Positions 34,175-43,281 of a DNA stretch of 64,000 bases are shown in pieces. Source of the DNA: DATACZ01 sp036258795 (lineage in GTDB: Bacteria; Actinomycetota; CADDZG01; JAHWKV01); assembly GCA_036258795.1 (NCBI GenBank), contig DATACZ010000026.1, positions 50,790 through 114,789 on the forward strand, read 5' to 3'. The translations under genes were made by a program, and so were the position numbers. Below the pieces are notes generated by a model. That model searched no databases. It was not told where the DNA came from and saw only the letters and a list, made by a program, of their open reading frames with translations. Each line of letters begins with the position of its first letter. Position 1 is the first letter of the stretch.

Positions 34175-36490
34175 ATGACCAACAGACCCATTCACTACGT
34201 TGAAGCCAACATCGGGGATCCCCGCGTGCGTCTGGAGACCGGCCGGATAGCTCAGCTGGCCGACGGCGCCGTCCTCGCTCAGATCGGGGAAACCACCCTC
34301 ACCATGGCCGTCACGGCAGCCGACAAGCCAAGGGAAGGGACCGATTTCTTTCCCCTCACCGTAGACGTGGAGGAGCGAATGTATGCCGCCGGGAAGATTC
34401 CCGGAGGATTCTTCCGCCGGGAAGGAAGGGCCAGCGAGGGAGCTATTCTGACTGCCCGCCTCATCGATCGCCCGCTCAGACCATGCTTCCCCGACGGTTT
34501 CCGAAACGAAGTGCACGTGGTCGGCATCGTTAACGGAGTGGATCAGGTCAACCCCTTCGACATCCTGGCCATCAACGCGGCCTCCGCGGCGCTGATGCTT
34601 TCCGGGATCCCGTTCGACGGACCCGTCGGCGCCGTACGCCTCGCTCACTTGGACGGCAGCTGGGTTCCTAATCCGTCGCATCAGCAAGGTGACGAGGCCA
34701 CGTTTGAGATGGTGGTCGCCGGAAGGCAGAACGCCTCGGGCGAGGTCGACGTCCTGATGGTAGAAGCCGGCGCCACGGAGAAGGCCCTGGAGATGGTGGA
34801 GGCCGGAGCGACAGAGATCAGCGAGCAGGTTGTAACCGAGGGCCTGGAGGCGTCAAAGGAGTGGATCCTCGCCGCGATCAACCTTCAGGAGGACCTGGTT
34901 CAAAAGGCGGGCGTCAAGGAGCAGACGAAGAGCTGGGCCATCGCCTCCCCTCCCGACGAGGCGCTCGCCGCCAAGGTGCGGGAGATGGCGGGGGACCAGG
35001 TGCGGGATGCCTTGGCGATCGTTGACAAGGCCACCCGGGAGAGCTCGTTGGAGGAGATCGGGGCCAAAGTGTCCGAACAGCTCGAACCGGAACTTCCCGA
35101 ACGGGCAGCGGAGGTGAATGCCGCGTTTCGCCTCCTCACCAAGCAAATGATCAGGGAGCGCATCTTGGAAGACGGCGTCCGGATCGATGGCCGGGGGCTG
35201 ACGGACATCCGCGAGATCTCATGCGAGGTGGGCCTCATCCCCAGGGTGCACGGAACCGGATTGTTCAATCGGGGTCAGACACAGGTGCTGTCTACGGTCA
35301 CGGTAGGGATGTTGAAGATGGAGCAAGTTCTCGATGACCTGGGACTTGCCGAATCCAAGCGCTACATCCACCACTACAATTTCCCGCCCTTCTCCACCGG
35401 CGAGACCGGGTTCATGCGGGGCCCCAAGCGCCGGGAGATTGGGCATGGCGCCCTGGCCGAGAGAGCTCTGCTGCCGGTTATTCCCGGCGAGGATGAGTTT
35501 CCCTATGCCATCAGGGTGGTGAGCGAGGTCCTGTCGTCCAACGGCTCCACCTCCATGGCTAGTGTGTGCGCTTCAACCCTGTGTCTGATGGACGCGGGAG
35601 TACCCATCAAGTCGCCCGTCTCGGGTATTGCAATGGGGCTCATCAGCGATGAAGGGAATTTCGTAACGCTCACTGACATCCTTGGCGCCGAGGACGCCTA
35701 CGGCGACATGGACTTCAAGGTGGCCGGCACTGAGTCGATGATCACAGCACTGCAGCTCGATACGAAGATTTCCGGAATTCCCGCCGAGGTGCTGGCTTCT
35801 GCACTGCAACAGGCCAGGGAGGCCCGCCTCTTCGTCTTGGGAAAGATGAAGGACGTGCTTCCGGGTCCCAGGGAGGAGCTCAGCCCCAACGCTCCCAGAG
35901 TCATCACGATCACCATCCCGGTCGACAAGATCGGGGAGGTAATCGGGCCGAAGGGCAAGCGCATCAACGAGATCGTGGCCGCGACAGGGGTCCAGATCGA
36001 CATCGAGGATGACGGGACGGTGCGGATCGGTGCCGTGGGTTCAGATCAGGCCGAGGAGGCGCGACGGCGGATCGAGGAGGTTGCCAACCCCCGGATTCCC
36101 CAGGCGGGGGAGAGGTTCATGGGCAAGGTGGTCAAGATCACCGACTTCGGGGCGTTCGTGAACCTGACCGGGGCAACCGACGGGCTGGTCCACATCTCAA
36201 AGCTTGGGGGTGACATCCGGCTTGCTAGGGTCGAGGATGTCCTGAGCGAGGGAGACTCTCTCGAGGTACAGGTGACCGACATCGACTCACGGGGCAAGAT
36301 CTCCCTCGTCCCGGTGAATTTGCCGCCACGGGTGGCGGAGCTTCCAGCCGACTATCAGAGCAGGAATCAGCGCCCTCCGAGACAAGACCGGGATCGCCCA
36401 CGGCGGGATCGTGAGGACCGGGAGCGGGGACCGCGCCGGGACCGGGAGCGAGACAGGGACCGGTCAAGCCGCCCTCCCCGCTTTAGTTAG
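34175..36490 (+). CDS. pnp: polyribonucleotide nucleotidyltransferase (PNPase)
   Basis: 771 residues with an AGCGGAGG site before ATG 34175. Two RNase PH-like cores are joined by an alpha-helical domain; the second core holds GRGLTDIREISCEVG, FSTGETGFMRGPKRREIGHGAL and a late DAYGDMDFKVAGT metal-site segment. KH (GEVIGPKGKRINEIV) and S1 (KITDFGAFVNL) domains follow. The last 45 residues are almost only Arg, Asp, Glu and Pro and should be disordered. The enzyme degrades RNA from the 3' end by phosphorolysis. Confidence 0.97.
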   Translation: MTNRPIHYVEANIGDPRVRLETGRIAQLADGAVLAQIGETTLTMAVTAADKPREGTDFFPLTVDVEERMYAAGKIPGGFFRREGRASEGAILTARLIDRPLRPCFPDGFRNEVHVVGIVNGVDQVNPFDILAINAASAALMLSGIPFDGPVGAVRLAHLDGSWVPNPSHQQGDEATFEMVVAGRQNASGEVDVLMVEAGATEKALEMVEAGATEISEQVVTEGLEASKEWILAAINLQEDLVQKAGVKEQTKSWAIASPPDEALAAKVREMAGDQVRDALAIVDKATRESSLEEIGAKVSEQLEPELPERAAEVNAAFRLLTKQMIRERILEDGVRIDGRGLTDIREISCEVGLIPRVHGTGLFNRGQTQVLSTVTVGMLKMEQVLDDLGLAESKRYIHHYNFPPFSTGETGFMRGPKRREIGHGALAERALLPVIPGEDEFPYAIRVVSEVLSSNGSTSMASVCASTLCLMDAGVPIKSPVSGIAMGLISDEGNFVTLTDILGAEDAYGDMDFKVAGTESMITALQLDTKISGIPAEVLASALQQAREARLFVLGKMKDVLPGPREELSPNAPRVITITIPVDKIGEVIGPKGKRINEIVAATGVQIDIEDDGTVRIGAVGSDQAEEARRRIEEVANPRIPQAGERFMGKVVKITDFGAFVNLTGATDGLVHISKLGGDIRLARVEDVLSEGDSLEVQVTDIDSRGKISLVPVNLPPRVAELPADYQSRNQRPPRQDRDRPRRDREDRERGPRRDRERDRDRSSRPPRFS

Positions 36491-36514
36491 CGACCAACCC
36501 TGAAGTACTAACAG

Positions 36515-37774
36515 GTGCGGGTCGACAAGACGCTCCTTCCGAGCGGGGTTCGGGTCGTGACCGAATCCATGCCGGAGGTGCGATCGGCGGCGCTGGGATT
36601 CTGGGTTGGGTCCGGATCAAGAGATGAGCCCTCCGATCTTCAGGGCTCCTCGCACTTCCTGGAGCACTTGCTGTTCAAGGGAACGAGCAGCCGGACCGCA
36701 CGAGATATCGCTGAGGCCTTCGATGCTGTGGGCGGGGAGGCAAACGCCTTTTCCGAGAAGGAGTTCACATGTCTCTTCGGCCGGGTCCTCGACAGGGATC
36801 TGCCCATGGCGTCGGAGGTACTGTCCGACATGCTACTGAACCCTCTGCTCTCGCCCGACGACATCGAAGCCGAGAGGAGAGTCATTCTCGAGGAGCTGGC
36901 CATGCTCGAGGACACTCCGGAAGACCTTGTTCATGATGTCTTTGCCGAGGCTCTGTTCGGCGAGCACCCGTTGGGCAGGGAGATCATGGGAACGATCGCC
37001 ACCGTGAAGATCATCAGCCGCTCCGACCTGGCGTCGTTCCACGATGCCAATTACCGATCACCCAACGTCGTGGTGGCGGCCAGCGGAAACTTGGAGCACG
37101 AGCGGGTTGTGGAGTGGGCCGGCCAGGGCTTTGCCGCCGGAGAGCTGGCCACCGCAGCTAGAGTCCCGGCGCGCCCGAAGGCCTCCAGGAAGCTGCGAGT
37201 AATGAACAAGTCGACCGAGCAGGCGCATCTGGTGATGGGAGGGCTGGGATACCCGGCGCACCATCCGCTGCGGTTCGCCTGGGGCGTCCTGGACAATCTG
37301 CTCGGCGGCGGAATGTCGTCGCGCCTGTTTCAGGAGATACGGGAGAAGAGAGGGCTGGCTTACTCGGTCTTTTCCTTCCGCCACCTTTTCTCGGAGATTG
37401 GGATGTACGGGATTTACGCCGGCACCACCCCGGCCAACGTCTCGGAGGTCCTTGATGTGATCTCCACGGAGCTGGACCAGATGTCGGAGGCAGGCGTGAC
37501 GGAAGAAGAGCTGGAGCGGGCGAAAGGCCACATGAAGGGAGGGGTGGTCCTGGCCCTGGAGGACCCCTTCTCGAGGATGACGAGGCTCGGCAAGTCGGAG
37601 GTCGTGGGTAGCGAGCTTCTCTCGCTCGAGCAGATCCTGGCAACAGTAGATGCGGTTACCGTCGAGGACGTGTCAAGGGTGGCCCGAGATTTGCTTTCCG
37701 AAGACAGAAGGACGCTGGCGGTGATCGGGCCGTTCACCGCGGACTATTTTGATTCCTGGCATGAGGCCAGCTGA
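36515..37774 (+). CDS. M16 family zinc metallopeptidase (processing-peptidase type)
   Basis: 419 residues from GTG 36515. The inverted zinc motif is HFLEHLLFKGT, with the distal Glu expected about 75 residues later in EERRVILEEL-like sequence (here AERRVILEELAML). GGEANAFSEKEFTCLFGRV and the C-terminal half with NLLGGGMSSRLFQEIREKRGLAYSV complete the two-lobed fold. Proteins of this type follow pnp in many Gram-positives; substrates are unknown. No signal peptide, so cytoplasmic. Confidence 0.92.
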   Translation: MRVDKTLLPSGVRVVTESMPEVRSAALGFWVGSGSRDEPSDLQGSSHFLEHLLFKGTSSRTARDIAEAFDAVGGEANAFSEKEFTCLFGRVLDRDLPMASEVLSDMLLNPLLSPDDIEAERRVILEELAMLEDTPEDLVHDVFAEALFGEHPLGREIMGTIATVKIISRSDLASFHDANYRSPNVVVAASGNLEHERVVEWAGQGFAAGELATAARVPARPKASRKLRVMNKSTEQAHLVMGGLGYPAHHPLRFAWGVLDNLLGGGMSSRLFQEIREKRGLAYSVFSFRHLFSEIGMYGIYAGTTPANVSEVLDVISTELDQMSEAGVTEEELERAKGHMKGGVVLALEDPFSRMTRLGKSEVVGSELLSLEQILATVDAVTVEDVSRVARDLLSEDRRTLAVIGPFTADYFDSWHEAS

Positions 37775-37792
37775 CCGATCGGCTTGGCGGCG

Positions 37793-38578
37793 ATGACCCG
37801 TGTGGGCGTGCTGGGGGCCGGCGGCCGTATGGGGTTGGAAGTCTGCCGGGCGGTTCATGCCGAAGAAGGCATGGACCTCAGCGTTGTGGTGGATCCCACC
37901 TTTGCTGAGCGGGATTACCTGGGACCGGGCGGCCCCGGCGTGGAGGTAGCACAGTCGATCTCGGCTCTCAGAGGCAGCCAAGTCGACGTGGCCGTCGACT
38001 TCACGTCTGCCCGGGCCGCCGTCGACAACATCAGGTGGTGTCTGGACGAGAAGATTGCCGTTGTGGTCGGAACGACCGGCATGTCACAGGACATCCTGAA
38101 AGAGGTAGAAGAGTTGTGTTCCCAAAAGGACGGACACGTTCTTGTGGCGCCCAACTTCGCCATCGGGGCGGTTCTGGCCATGAGGTTTGCGGAGATGGCG
38201 GCTGCCTGGATGCCTGACGCTGAGGTCATCGAGCTCCATCACGAAGGAAAAGCTGACTCCCCCTCGGGGACGGCAATCAAGACTGCGGAGGGCATAGCCA
38301 AGGGCCGCCGAGCTGGCCCGGCCGCCCCAGGCAGCCAGACCGAAACCATGCCTGGCGCCCGAGGGGCGGAGATGGAAGGAGTTCACATCCACAGCGTGCG
38401 CCTGCCTGGTTTGGTGGCTCATCAGGAAGTGATCTTCGGGAGCCGGGGACAGACCCTGTCCATCAGGCATGACTCCACCGACCGAACCTCCTTCATGCCG
38501 GGGGTTGTCTTGGCCATCAGAAAGATCGGCGAGCGGCCCGGGCTGACGATCGGCCTCGAGAATCTTCTGGGTCTGTGA
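37793..38578 (+). CDS. dapB: 4-hydroxy-tetrahydrodipicolinate reductase
   Basis: 261 residues from ATG 37793; a TTG three codons upstream is an alternative. NAD(P)-binding VGVLGAGGRMGLEVCRAV, VDFTS, VVGTTGM, APNFAIGAVLAMRFA, and the catalytic ELHHEGKADSPSGTA are all present. It performs the second dedicated step towards lysine and diaminopimelate, after DapA. The stop overlaps the next start (GTGA). Confidence 0.95.
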   Translation: MTRVGVLGAGGRMGLEVCRAVHAEEGMDLSVVVDPTFAERDYLGPGGPGVEVAQSISALRGSQVDVAVDFTSARAAVDNIRWCLDEKIAVVVGTTGMSQDILKEVEELCSQKDGHVLVAPNFAIGAVLAMRFAEMAAAWMPDAEVIELHHEGKADSPSGTAIKTAEGIAKGRRAGPAAPGSQTETMPGARGAEMEGVHIHSVRLPGLVAHQEVIFGSRGQTLSIRHDSTDRTSFMPGVVLAIRKIGERPGLTIGLENLLGL

Positions 38579-38985
38579 CCGGGGAGGGTACCGCAGGCGA
38601 TGGTCCGGACGACGGCTCGGAGAGCCTCTACGAACGGGCCGGGGGGCGGCCCTGGTTCGAGGCGCTCGTATCGCGCTTTTACGAGGGTGTGGCCGATGAT
38701 CCCGTCCTGCGTCCCATGTATCCCGAGGATCTGGAGCGTCCACGGGTTCATCTGACCGACTTCCTCATCCAGTACTGGGGGGGTCCGGCTGACTACAGCG
38801 CAACCCGGGGGCATCCAAGGCTGCGGATGCGTCATGCGGGCTTCGCCATCGGCAAACGGGAGCGTGATGCCTGGATGGATCTCATGTCCCAGGCGGTCAA
38901 GGCCGGCGGCCTGCCTGAGGAAGATGAGGACGAGCTGCTCAACTACTTCGAGTCGGCAGCCACCTTTCTCATAAACTCACCGTAG
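38575..38985 (+). CDS. glbO: truncated hemoglobin (group II, GlbO-like)
   Basis: 136 residues with a GTG start overlapping the dapB stop. SLYERAGGRPWFEALVSRFY starts the globin fold. The proximal His lies in LRMRHAGFAIG, with YWGG just before it, as in group II truncated globins. Around 14 acidic, Gly-rich residues precede the fold. These proteins bind O2 or NO; Mycobacterium GlbO is the best-known relative. Coupling to dapB is probably a matter of chromosome packing. Confidence 0.9.
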   Translation: MTGEGTAGDGPDDGSESLYERAGGRPWFEALVSRFYEGVADDPVLRPMYPEDLERPRVHLTDFLIQYWGGPADYSATRGHPRLRMRHAGFAIGKRERDAWMDLMSQAVKAGGLPEEDEDELLNYFESAATFLINSP

Positions 38986-39128
38986 CCTTGGGCGGCTTAC
39001 ATAGACGTTCTGTCCTGACGCCGCTCTCCTGGGCAGGCCGCGAAAAAACGTCTTGCCAAATGCCCCAAATAAGCCCACGATGGCATCCGCCAGATTAGCG
39101 TGACGGCCTAACCCAGGCAGGGCAGCGA

Positions 39129-39806
39129 ATGAGAAGCAACCGGATAGCGGCGTTCATGGTGTGCCTTGCCTTTGTGCCGGGCATGGTCTCAGCCGCGATT
39201 CTGGCAAGGTCCGCGCCCAGCGTTTCGTGCGGGGAGAGTTCCTGCTACGGATCCTCGTCGCGCTTTAGCAGCGTGGCGCAGGGGGCCAGCCAGGGCGGCG
39301 ATGCCGGCAGCTCCTCCTGTAGCGGTGACTGCAGCGGTGTAGACGGCCAAAGCTCGACCGGCGCGACTGGGACCAGCAGCTCCGGTGCTTCCTCCCACGG
39401 GGCTCCTGGACAGCCGGGACAACCCGGGCATTCCAGCAGCTCCTCTTCCTCTACTGGAGAGAATTCTCAGTCGAGCACCAGCTCTGTCGACAGTGGCGAG
39501 TCGTCAAGTAATTCAGACTCGACCACCGTCGTCGAAGGCGGTGGGAACTCAGTTGAGGGTGGCGACTCCGCAGATGGTTCGACCTCGACCGAACCGCTTG
39601 AAGGTGAGCCTGCCGATACTTCAAGCTCGACCTTCGAGGACGATGCCCCCGTCGAAACGACGGATGTGGAGCCACAGGAGGCCACTGCCACGGAGGAGTC
39701 ATCCGGCCCCGTGCCCGGGGAGCAAGGTGGCGGTTCTCCGAGTCCAAGCAACGCTCACCCGATCGTGGAGCTCCTCAATCAAGTTCTCGGATTGCTAGGG
39801 CTCTGA
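39129..39806 (+). CDS. secreted Ser-rich low-complexity protein, unknown function
   Basis: 225 residues from ATG 39129. A signal peptide (RIAAFMVCLAFVPGMVSA) precedes a region with four Cys in the first 70 residues. A long Ser/Gly/Thr tract with a collagen-like GAPGQPGQPG stretch follows, then an acidic Glu/Thr part. The short hydrophobic C-terminus (HPIVELLNQVLGLLGL) could be a sorting or assembly element. No domain is recognised. A surface or matrix role is only inference from composition. The 3' end overlaps the convergent acetyltransferase-like gene by 28 bases. Confidence 0.6.
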   Translation: MRSNRIAAFMVCLAFVPGMVSAAILARSAPSVSCGESSCYGSSSRFSSVAQGASQGGDAGSSSCSGDCSGVDGQSSTGATGTSSSGASSHGAPGQPGQPGHSSSSSSSTGENSQSSTSSVDSGESSSNSDSTTVVEGGGNSVEGGDSADGSTSTEPLEGEPADTSSSTFEDDAPVETTDVEPQEATATEESSGPVPGEQGGGSPSPSNAHPIVELLNQVLGLLGL

Positions 39807-40567
39807 GTACCTTCTCCTAAAGACTGGATCGAGTGACACATCCAGACATTCGGTTCCCAGTACCTGCCCACATCAGCTTCCACGTCGATATCTAGGGTCG
39901 AAAGGCCCCGGGGGAACACATACGTCCCCGACTCCGGAAACCTCAAGCCGGTTCTGGACTCCCACTCGGCGACTGTGGCGGTGATTCGAAGGGACCTGGG
40001 TGCCGGCTTTAAGAAATGGGCCCCAAGCCGGTAATGCACTCGGATCCAGGGATCGAAGGGCAGGCCATCCTCCCTTGTCCAGTACATGTACCTCTCTATA
40101 GGTGCCAGGGGGTAGCGCTCCTTCCAGTTGGGGCGAACAGGAGCTAACAGGCTCTGGTGCCCATGGGAGGCCGCGATGTCTCTCATCACGCCCAGCATCA
40201 CCTTTCCCAGGCTTTTGGACTGGTTCTGAGGGGGTATCGAGATAGCCAAAGCGCAAAGTGCGTTTGGTTCCAGATGGCGTTCTGCCAGTCCAAAAGCATG
40301 CACTGCCATGCTGTCGATTCCATCGGGAAGGCTCTCGAGGTCGCCAGCCCAGTAGCACGGCACAGTGTTGCCCCGGGCAACCACTTCCCTGGTGGAATCA
40401 TCTAACAGTACGAACTGGAACTCGCCGAACTCGGGCGAAAGCCGATCCCAGTATCGGCCCAGGATGTCCGAGTGGCGGTTGTAGTCCGGCCACACCGCGG
40501 GCTCGATCCACAGCGACGACTCCGCCAGGTCGGGGCGTTCGGCGTGAGTGAAGACCGTGAAGCTCAT
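39779..40567 (-). CDS. GNAT-like N-acetyltransferase-related protein
   Basis: 262 residues. The central part has the acetyl-CoA-site feel of a degenerate GNAT fold (ALCALAISIPPQNQSKSLGKVMLGVMRDIAASHG), then LLAPVRPNWKERYPLAPIERYMYW. Its C-terminus ESGTYVFPRGLSTLDIDVEADVGRYW resembles a recurring family of about 260 residues in actinobacteria and other phyla. The typical Q/RxxGxG/A loop is replaced by QSKSLGK, so activity is uncertain. The gene is divergent from dapA. Confidence 0.6.
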   Translation of the reverse strand: MSFTVFTHAERPDLAESSLWIEPAVWPDYNRHSDILGRYWDRLSPEFGEFQFVLLDDSTREVVARGNTVPCYWAGDLESLPDGIDSMAVHAFGLAERHLEPNALCALAISIPPQNQSKSLGKVMLGVMRDIAASHGHQSLLAPVRPNWKERYPLAPIERYMYWTREDGLPFDPWIRVHYRLGAHFLKPAPRSLRITATVAEWESRTGLRFPESGTYVFPRGLSTLDIDVEADVGRYWEPNVWMCHSIQSLGEGTQSPSNPRT

Positions 40568-40666
40568 CGTGCCGATGATACGGTCGAGCCGTCCCCGGGG
40601 TGACAGTTATCCTCCGTTGCTAGAATCCATCTCATATGCTCCACGGCCCCTGGGAAGGAGATTGAC

Positions 40667-41551
40667 ATGGGAGCGCGGTTCGGAGAGCTAATTACCGCCA
40701 TGGTCACGCCATTCGACGCCACGGGCGAAGTAGACCTAAAGAGAGCACGAGAGCTGGCCTCCTGGCTCATTGATCACGGCTCGGACGGGCTCGTCGTCAC
40801 TGGCTCAACCGGAGAGGCCGCCACGATGGCCGACAACGAGAAGGTCGCGCTTTGGGAAGCTGTGAAGGAAGAGGTCGCCGACCGGTGTTCGGTTATTGCG
40901 GGCACCGGCACGAACGACACGTCCCACTCCATACACCTGACCAAGGCGGCGCAAAAGGCTGGGGTGGACGGGGCCCTTGTCGTCACTCCCTACTACAACC
41001 GGCCTCCGCAATCCGGTCTCGTTTCTCACTTCACCTCGGTGGCTGCCTCCACCGATCTCCCCGTCCTCCTGTACGACATACCGGTTAGAAGCGGCATAAA
41101 AATCGAGCACTCCACGCTCATCAAGCTCGCCCGTACGGAAAACATCGTGGGGGTGAAGGACGCCTGCGGCAATCTCCAGGGCGCCTCCCGGCTGGTGGCG
41201 GAGGCTCCCGAGGGTTTCGAGGTCTACTGCGGGAACGACGGGGATACCCTGGGCTGGCTGGCAGTGGGGGCTGTGGGTGTGATTGCGGTCGCGTCCCACG
41301 TCGCCGGTCCCCAGATGGCGGAGATGATCAAGCTGTTCAAGGAGGGCGACTCCGCTGCCGCCAGGAAGATGCACCTGGCGCTCATGCCGGTGTTCGACGC
41401 CATGGCGATCACCACTAACCCGATCCCGGTCAAAGCCGCCCTCGGGCTCATGGGGCATCCGGTCGGAGACGCCCGGTCCCCGCTCGTCCCTGCAACGCAG
41501 TCGGAACTCAACAGGCTCAAGGAAGTGCTGAGCGAGGCAGGCGTCCTTTGA
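40667..41551 (+). CDS. dapA: 4-hydroxy-tetrahydrodipicolinate synthase
   Basis: 294 residues from ATG 40667 with a GGAAGGAG site. Motifs: ELITAMVTPFD, VTGSTGEAATM, VTPYYNRPPQSG with the catalytic Tyr, and the Schiff-base Lys in VGVKDACGN. It condenses pyruvate with aspartate semialdehyde, the first step to diaminopimelate and lysine. A weak promoter-like TAGAAT lies at 40621-40626. Together with dapB, dapF and dapL it gives a nearly complete pathway in this window. Confidence 0.96.
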   Translation: MGARFGELITAMVTPFDATGEVDLKRARELASWLIDHGSDGLVVTGSTGEAATMADNEKVALWEAVKEEVADRCSVIAGTGTNDTSHSIHLTKAAQKAGVDGALVVTPYYNRPPQSGLVSHFTSVAASTDLPVLLYDIPVRSGIKIEHSTLIKLARTENIVGVKDACGNLQGASRLVAEAPEGFEVYCGNDGDTLGWLAVGAVGVIAVASHVAGPQMAEMIKLFKEGDSAAARKMHLALMPVFDAMAITTNPIPVKAALGLMGHPVGDARSPLVPATQSELNRLKEVLSEAGVL

Positions 41552-41564
41552 GACTGCGGCGGGG

Positions 41565-43280
41565 TTGAGCATCGCCACCGAAGAAACCCTCACCGCGCCG
41601 AGCCCGAGTCCCCACAGAAGCCAAGCCCAAACCACCCGCATCATCTTCCTGGGAGGAGTCGGGGAGATCGGGCGCAACATGACCCTGGTGGAGCATGCGG
41701 GGAGGATTCTCGTCTTGGACGTGGGTCTCATGTTTCCGTCCGAGCAGATGCTGGGGGTGGACCTCGTACTTCCGGACTTTCAGTACCTCCGGGACAGGGC
41801 CGACAGGGTGGCGGGCATCTTGCTCACCCACGGGCACGATGACCACATCGGGGGACTGCCCTACCTGCTGAGGGAGATTAAGGTCCCCGTGTACGGCGCC
41901 AAGCTCACACTCGGCATCCTTAGACCGAAGCTCGAGGAGCACGGCGTGCTCGAGAGCGCCGACCTCAACGAGATATCGGCGCCCGGCAGGCTGACGCTGG
42001 GTCCCTTCCAGCTTCGCCTCTTCAACATGGCGCACTCCATCCCGGATGCCTTTGCCACACTCGTGACCACGCCCGCGGGCAACTTCCTGTACACCAGCGA
42101 CTTCAAGCTGGATCCAGATCCAGTCGGCGGGCGTGCAACCGATCTCCACGGTTTGGGTGAGGCCGCCGCCGCAGGGATCGACCTGCTGATGTCCGACTCC
42201 ACGAACGCCGATCATCCGGGCCATACGCCGTCGGAGCGCACCGTCGGTGAGCCTATTGCTGAGGCCATCCGTGACTCCGAGGGCCGGGTCATCGTCGCCT
42301 GCTTCGCATCCAACATTCACCGGATACAGCAGATCGCCGACGCCGCGGATCGGTCGGGCAGGGTGGTGAGCTTTCTGGGGCGGAGCATGGTGAACAACGT
42401 CGAGGTGGCCAGAGAGATGGGTTATCTCAAGATTCCGGATGAGCTGATCGTCTCCATCAGCGAAATCGAGGAGCACCCGCCGGAGCGGGTGGTGGTCATC
42501 TCCACGGGGTCCCAGGGGGAGCCGCTGTCGGCCCTGTCGTTGATGGCCTCGCGCGATCACAAGTGGATCGACCTCACCAGGGGCGACACCGTCGTGCTGT
42601 CGGCTACGCCGGTTCCGGGTAACGAGTCGGCCGTCCGGCGCGTCATCGACAGTCTTTACCGCATCGGGGTCCGGGTCGTGGCGCCTCCAGCATCCCCGGT
42701 GCACGTGTCGGGCCATGCCGCCGCGGGTGACCTGCGGCTGCTGATCGACCTCATCAAGCCGAAGTGGTTCGTCCCAGTGCATGGGGAGTACCGCCACCTG
42801 GCCATCCACGCTGAAATTGCCCGGGAGGGGGGCATACCGGAGGACCGCACCATTGTCCCGGAGCGGGGAGAGGTGTTGGAACTCGGCGACGGCGCCGTCA
42901 GGCGGGCCGAGCGGGTGGAAGCAGGCTTTGTCTTTGTCGACGGGCTGGGTATCGGCGACGTCGAGGAGGCGGTTCTTCGGGACCGCAGGATCCTCGCAGA
43001 CGAGGGGGTGATCGTCTGCGTCGTGACCGTCGACTCCAGGACCGGAGAGCTGCTGGCAGGGCCCGATGTCATATCTCGGGGGTTCGGGTTCGAGGAGGAA
43101 GCGGGGAATTTCCTCGAAGAGGCCAGGGCGGAAATTCGCGAATCTCTGGCGAGTATGGCGGAAGATGAGATCACCGACTGGAGCGCCGTTAACCGCAGAG
43201 TGCGCAAGTCGCTCGGCAAGTTCGTGTGGAAGCGTACCGGCCGGCGACCGATCATCCTCCCGGTCGTAATGGAGGTCTGA
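41565..43280 (+). CDS. rnj: ribonuclease J
   Basis: 571 residues from a TTG start. Metallo-beta-lactamase motifs: GGVGEIGRNMTLVEH, LLTHGHDDHIGGLPYLL, LFNMAHSIPDAFATLV, FLYTSDFKLDP; then the beta-CASP part (SNIHRIQQIADAA, STGSQGEPLSALSLMA, HVSGHA, PVHGEYRHL). The C-terminal domain is about 100 residues. RNase J combines 5'-exo- and endonuclease activity in mRNA decay and rRNA maturation. The ribosome-binding site for the next gene lies inside its last codons. Confidence 0.96.
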   Translation: MSIATEETLTAPSPSPHRSQAQTTRIIFLGGVGEIGRNMTLVEHAGRILVLDVGLMFPSEQMLGVDLVLPDFQYLRDRADRVAGILLTHGHDDHIGGLPYLLREIKVPVYGAKLTLGILRPKLEEHGVLESADLNEISAPGRLTLGPFQLRLFNMAHSIPDAFATLVTTPAGNFLYTSDFKLDPDPVGGRATDLHGLGEAAAAGIDLLMSDSTNADHPGHTPSERTVGEPIAEAIRDSEGRVIVACFASNIHRIQQIADAADRSGRVVSFLGRSMVNNVEVAREMGYLKIPDELIVSISEIEEHPPERVVVISTGSQGEPLSALSLMASRDHKWIDLTRGDTVVLSATPVPGNESAVRRVIDSLYRIGVRVVAPPASPVHVSGHAAAGDLRLLIDLIKPKWFVPVHGEYRHLAIHAEIAREGGIPEDRTIVPERGEVLELGDGAVRRAERVEAGFVFVDGLGIGDVEEAVLRDRRILADEGVIVCVVTVDSRTGELLAGPDVISRGFGFEEEAGNFLEEARAEIRESLASMAEDEITDWSAVNRRVRKSLGKFVWKRTGRRPIILPVVMEV

Positions 43281-43281
43281 C

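Noticed and set aside
40600..40626. Promoter for dapA (GTGACA ... TAGAAT)
   Set aside because: The spacing is only 15 bases and the -35 is weak; not strong enough to list as a feature.
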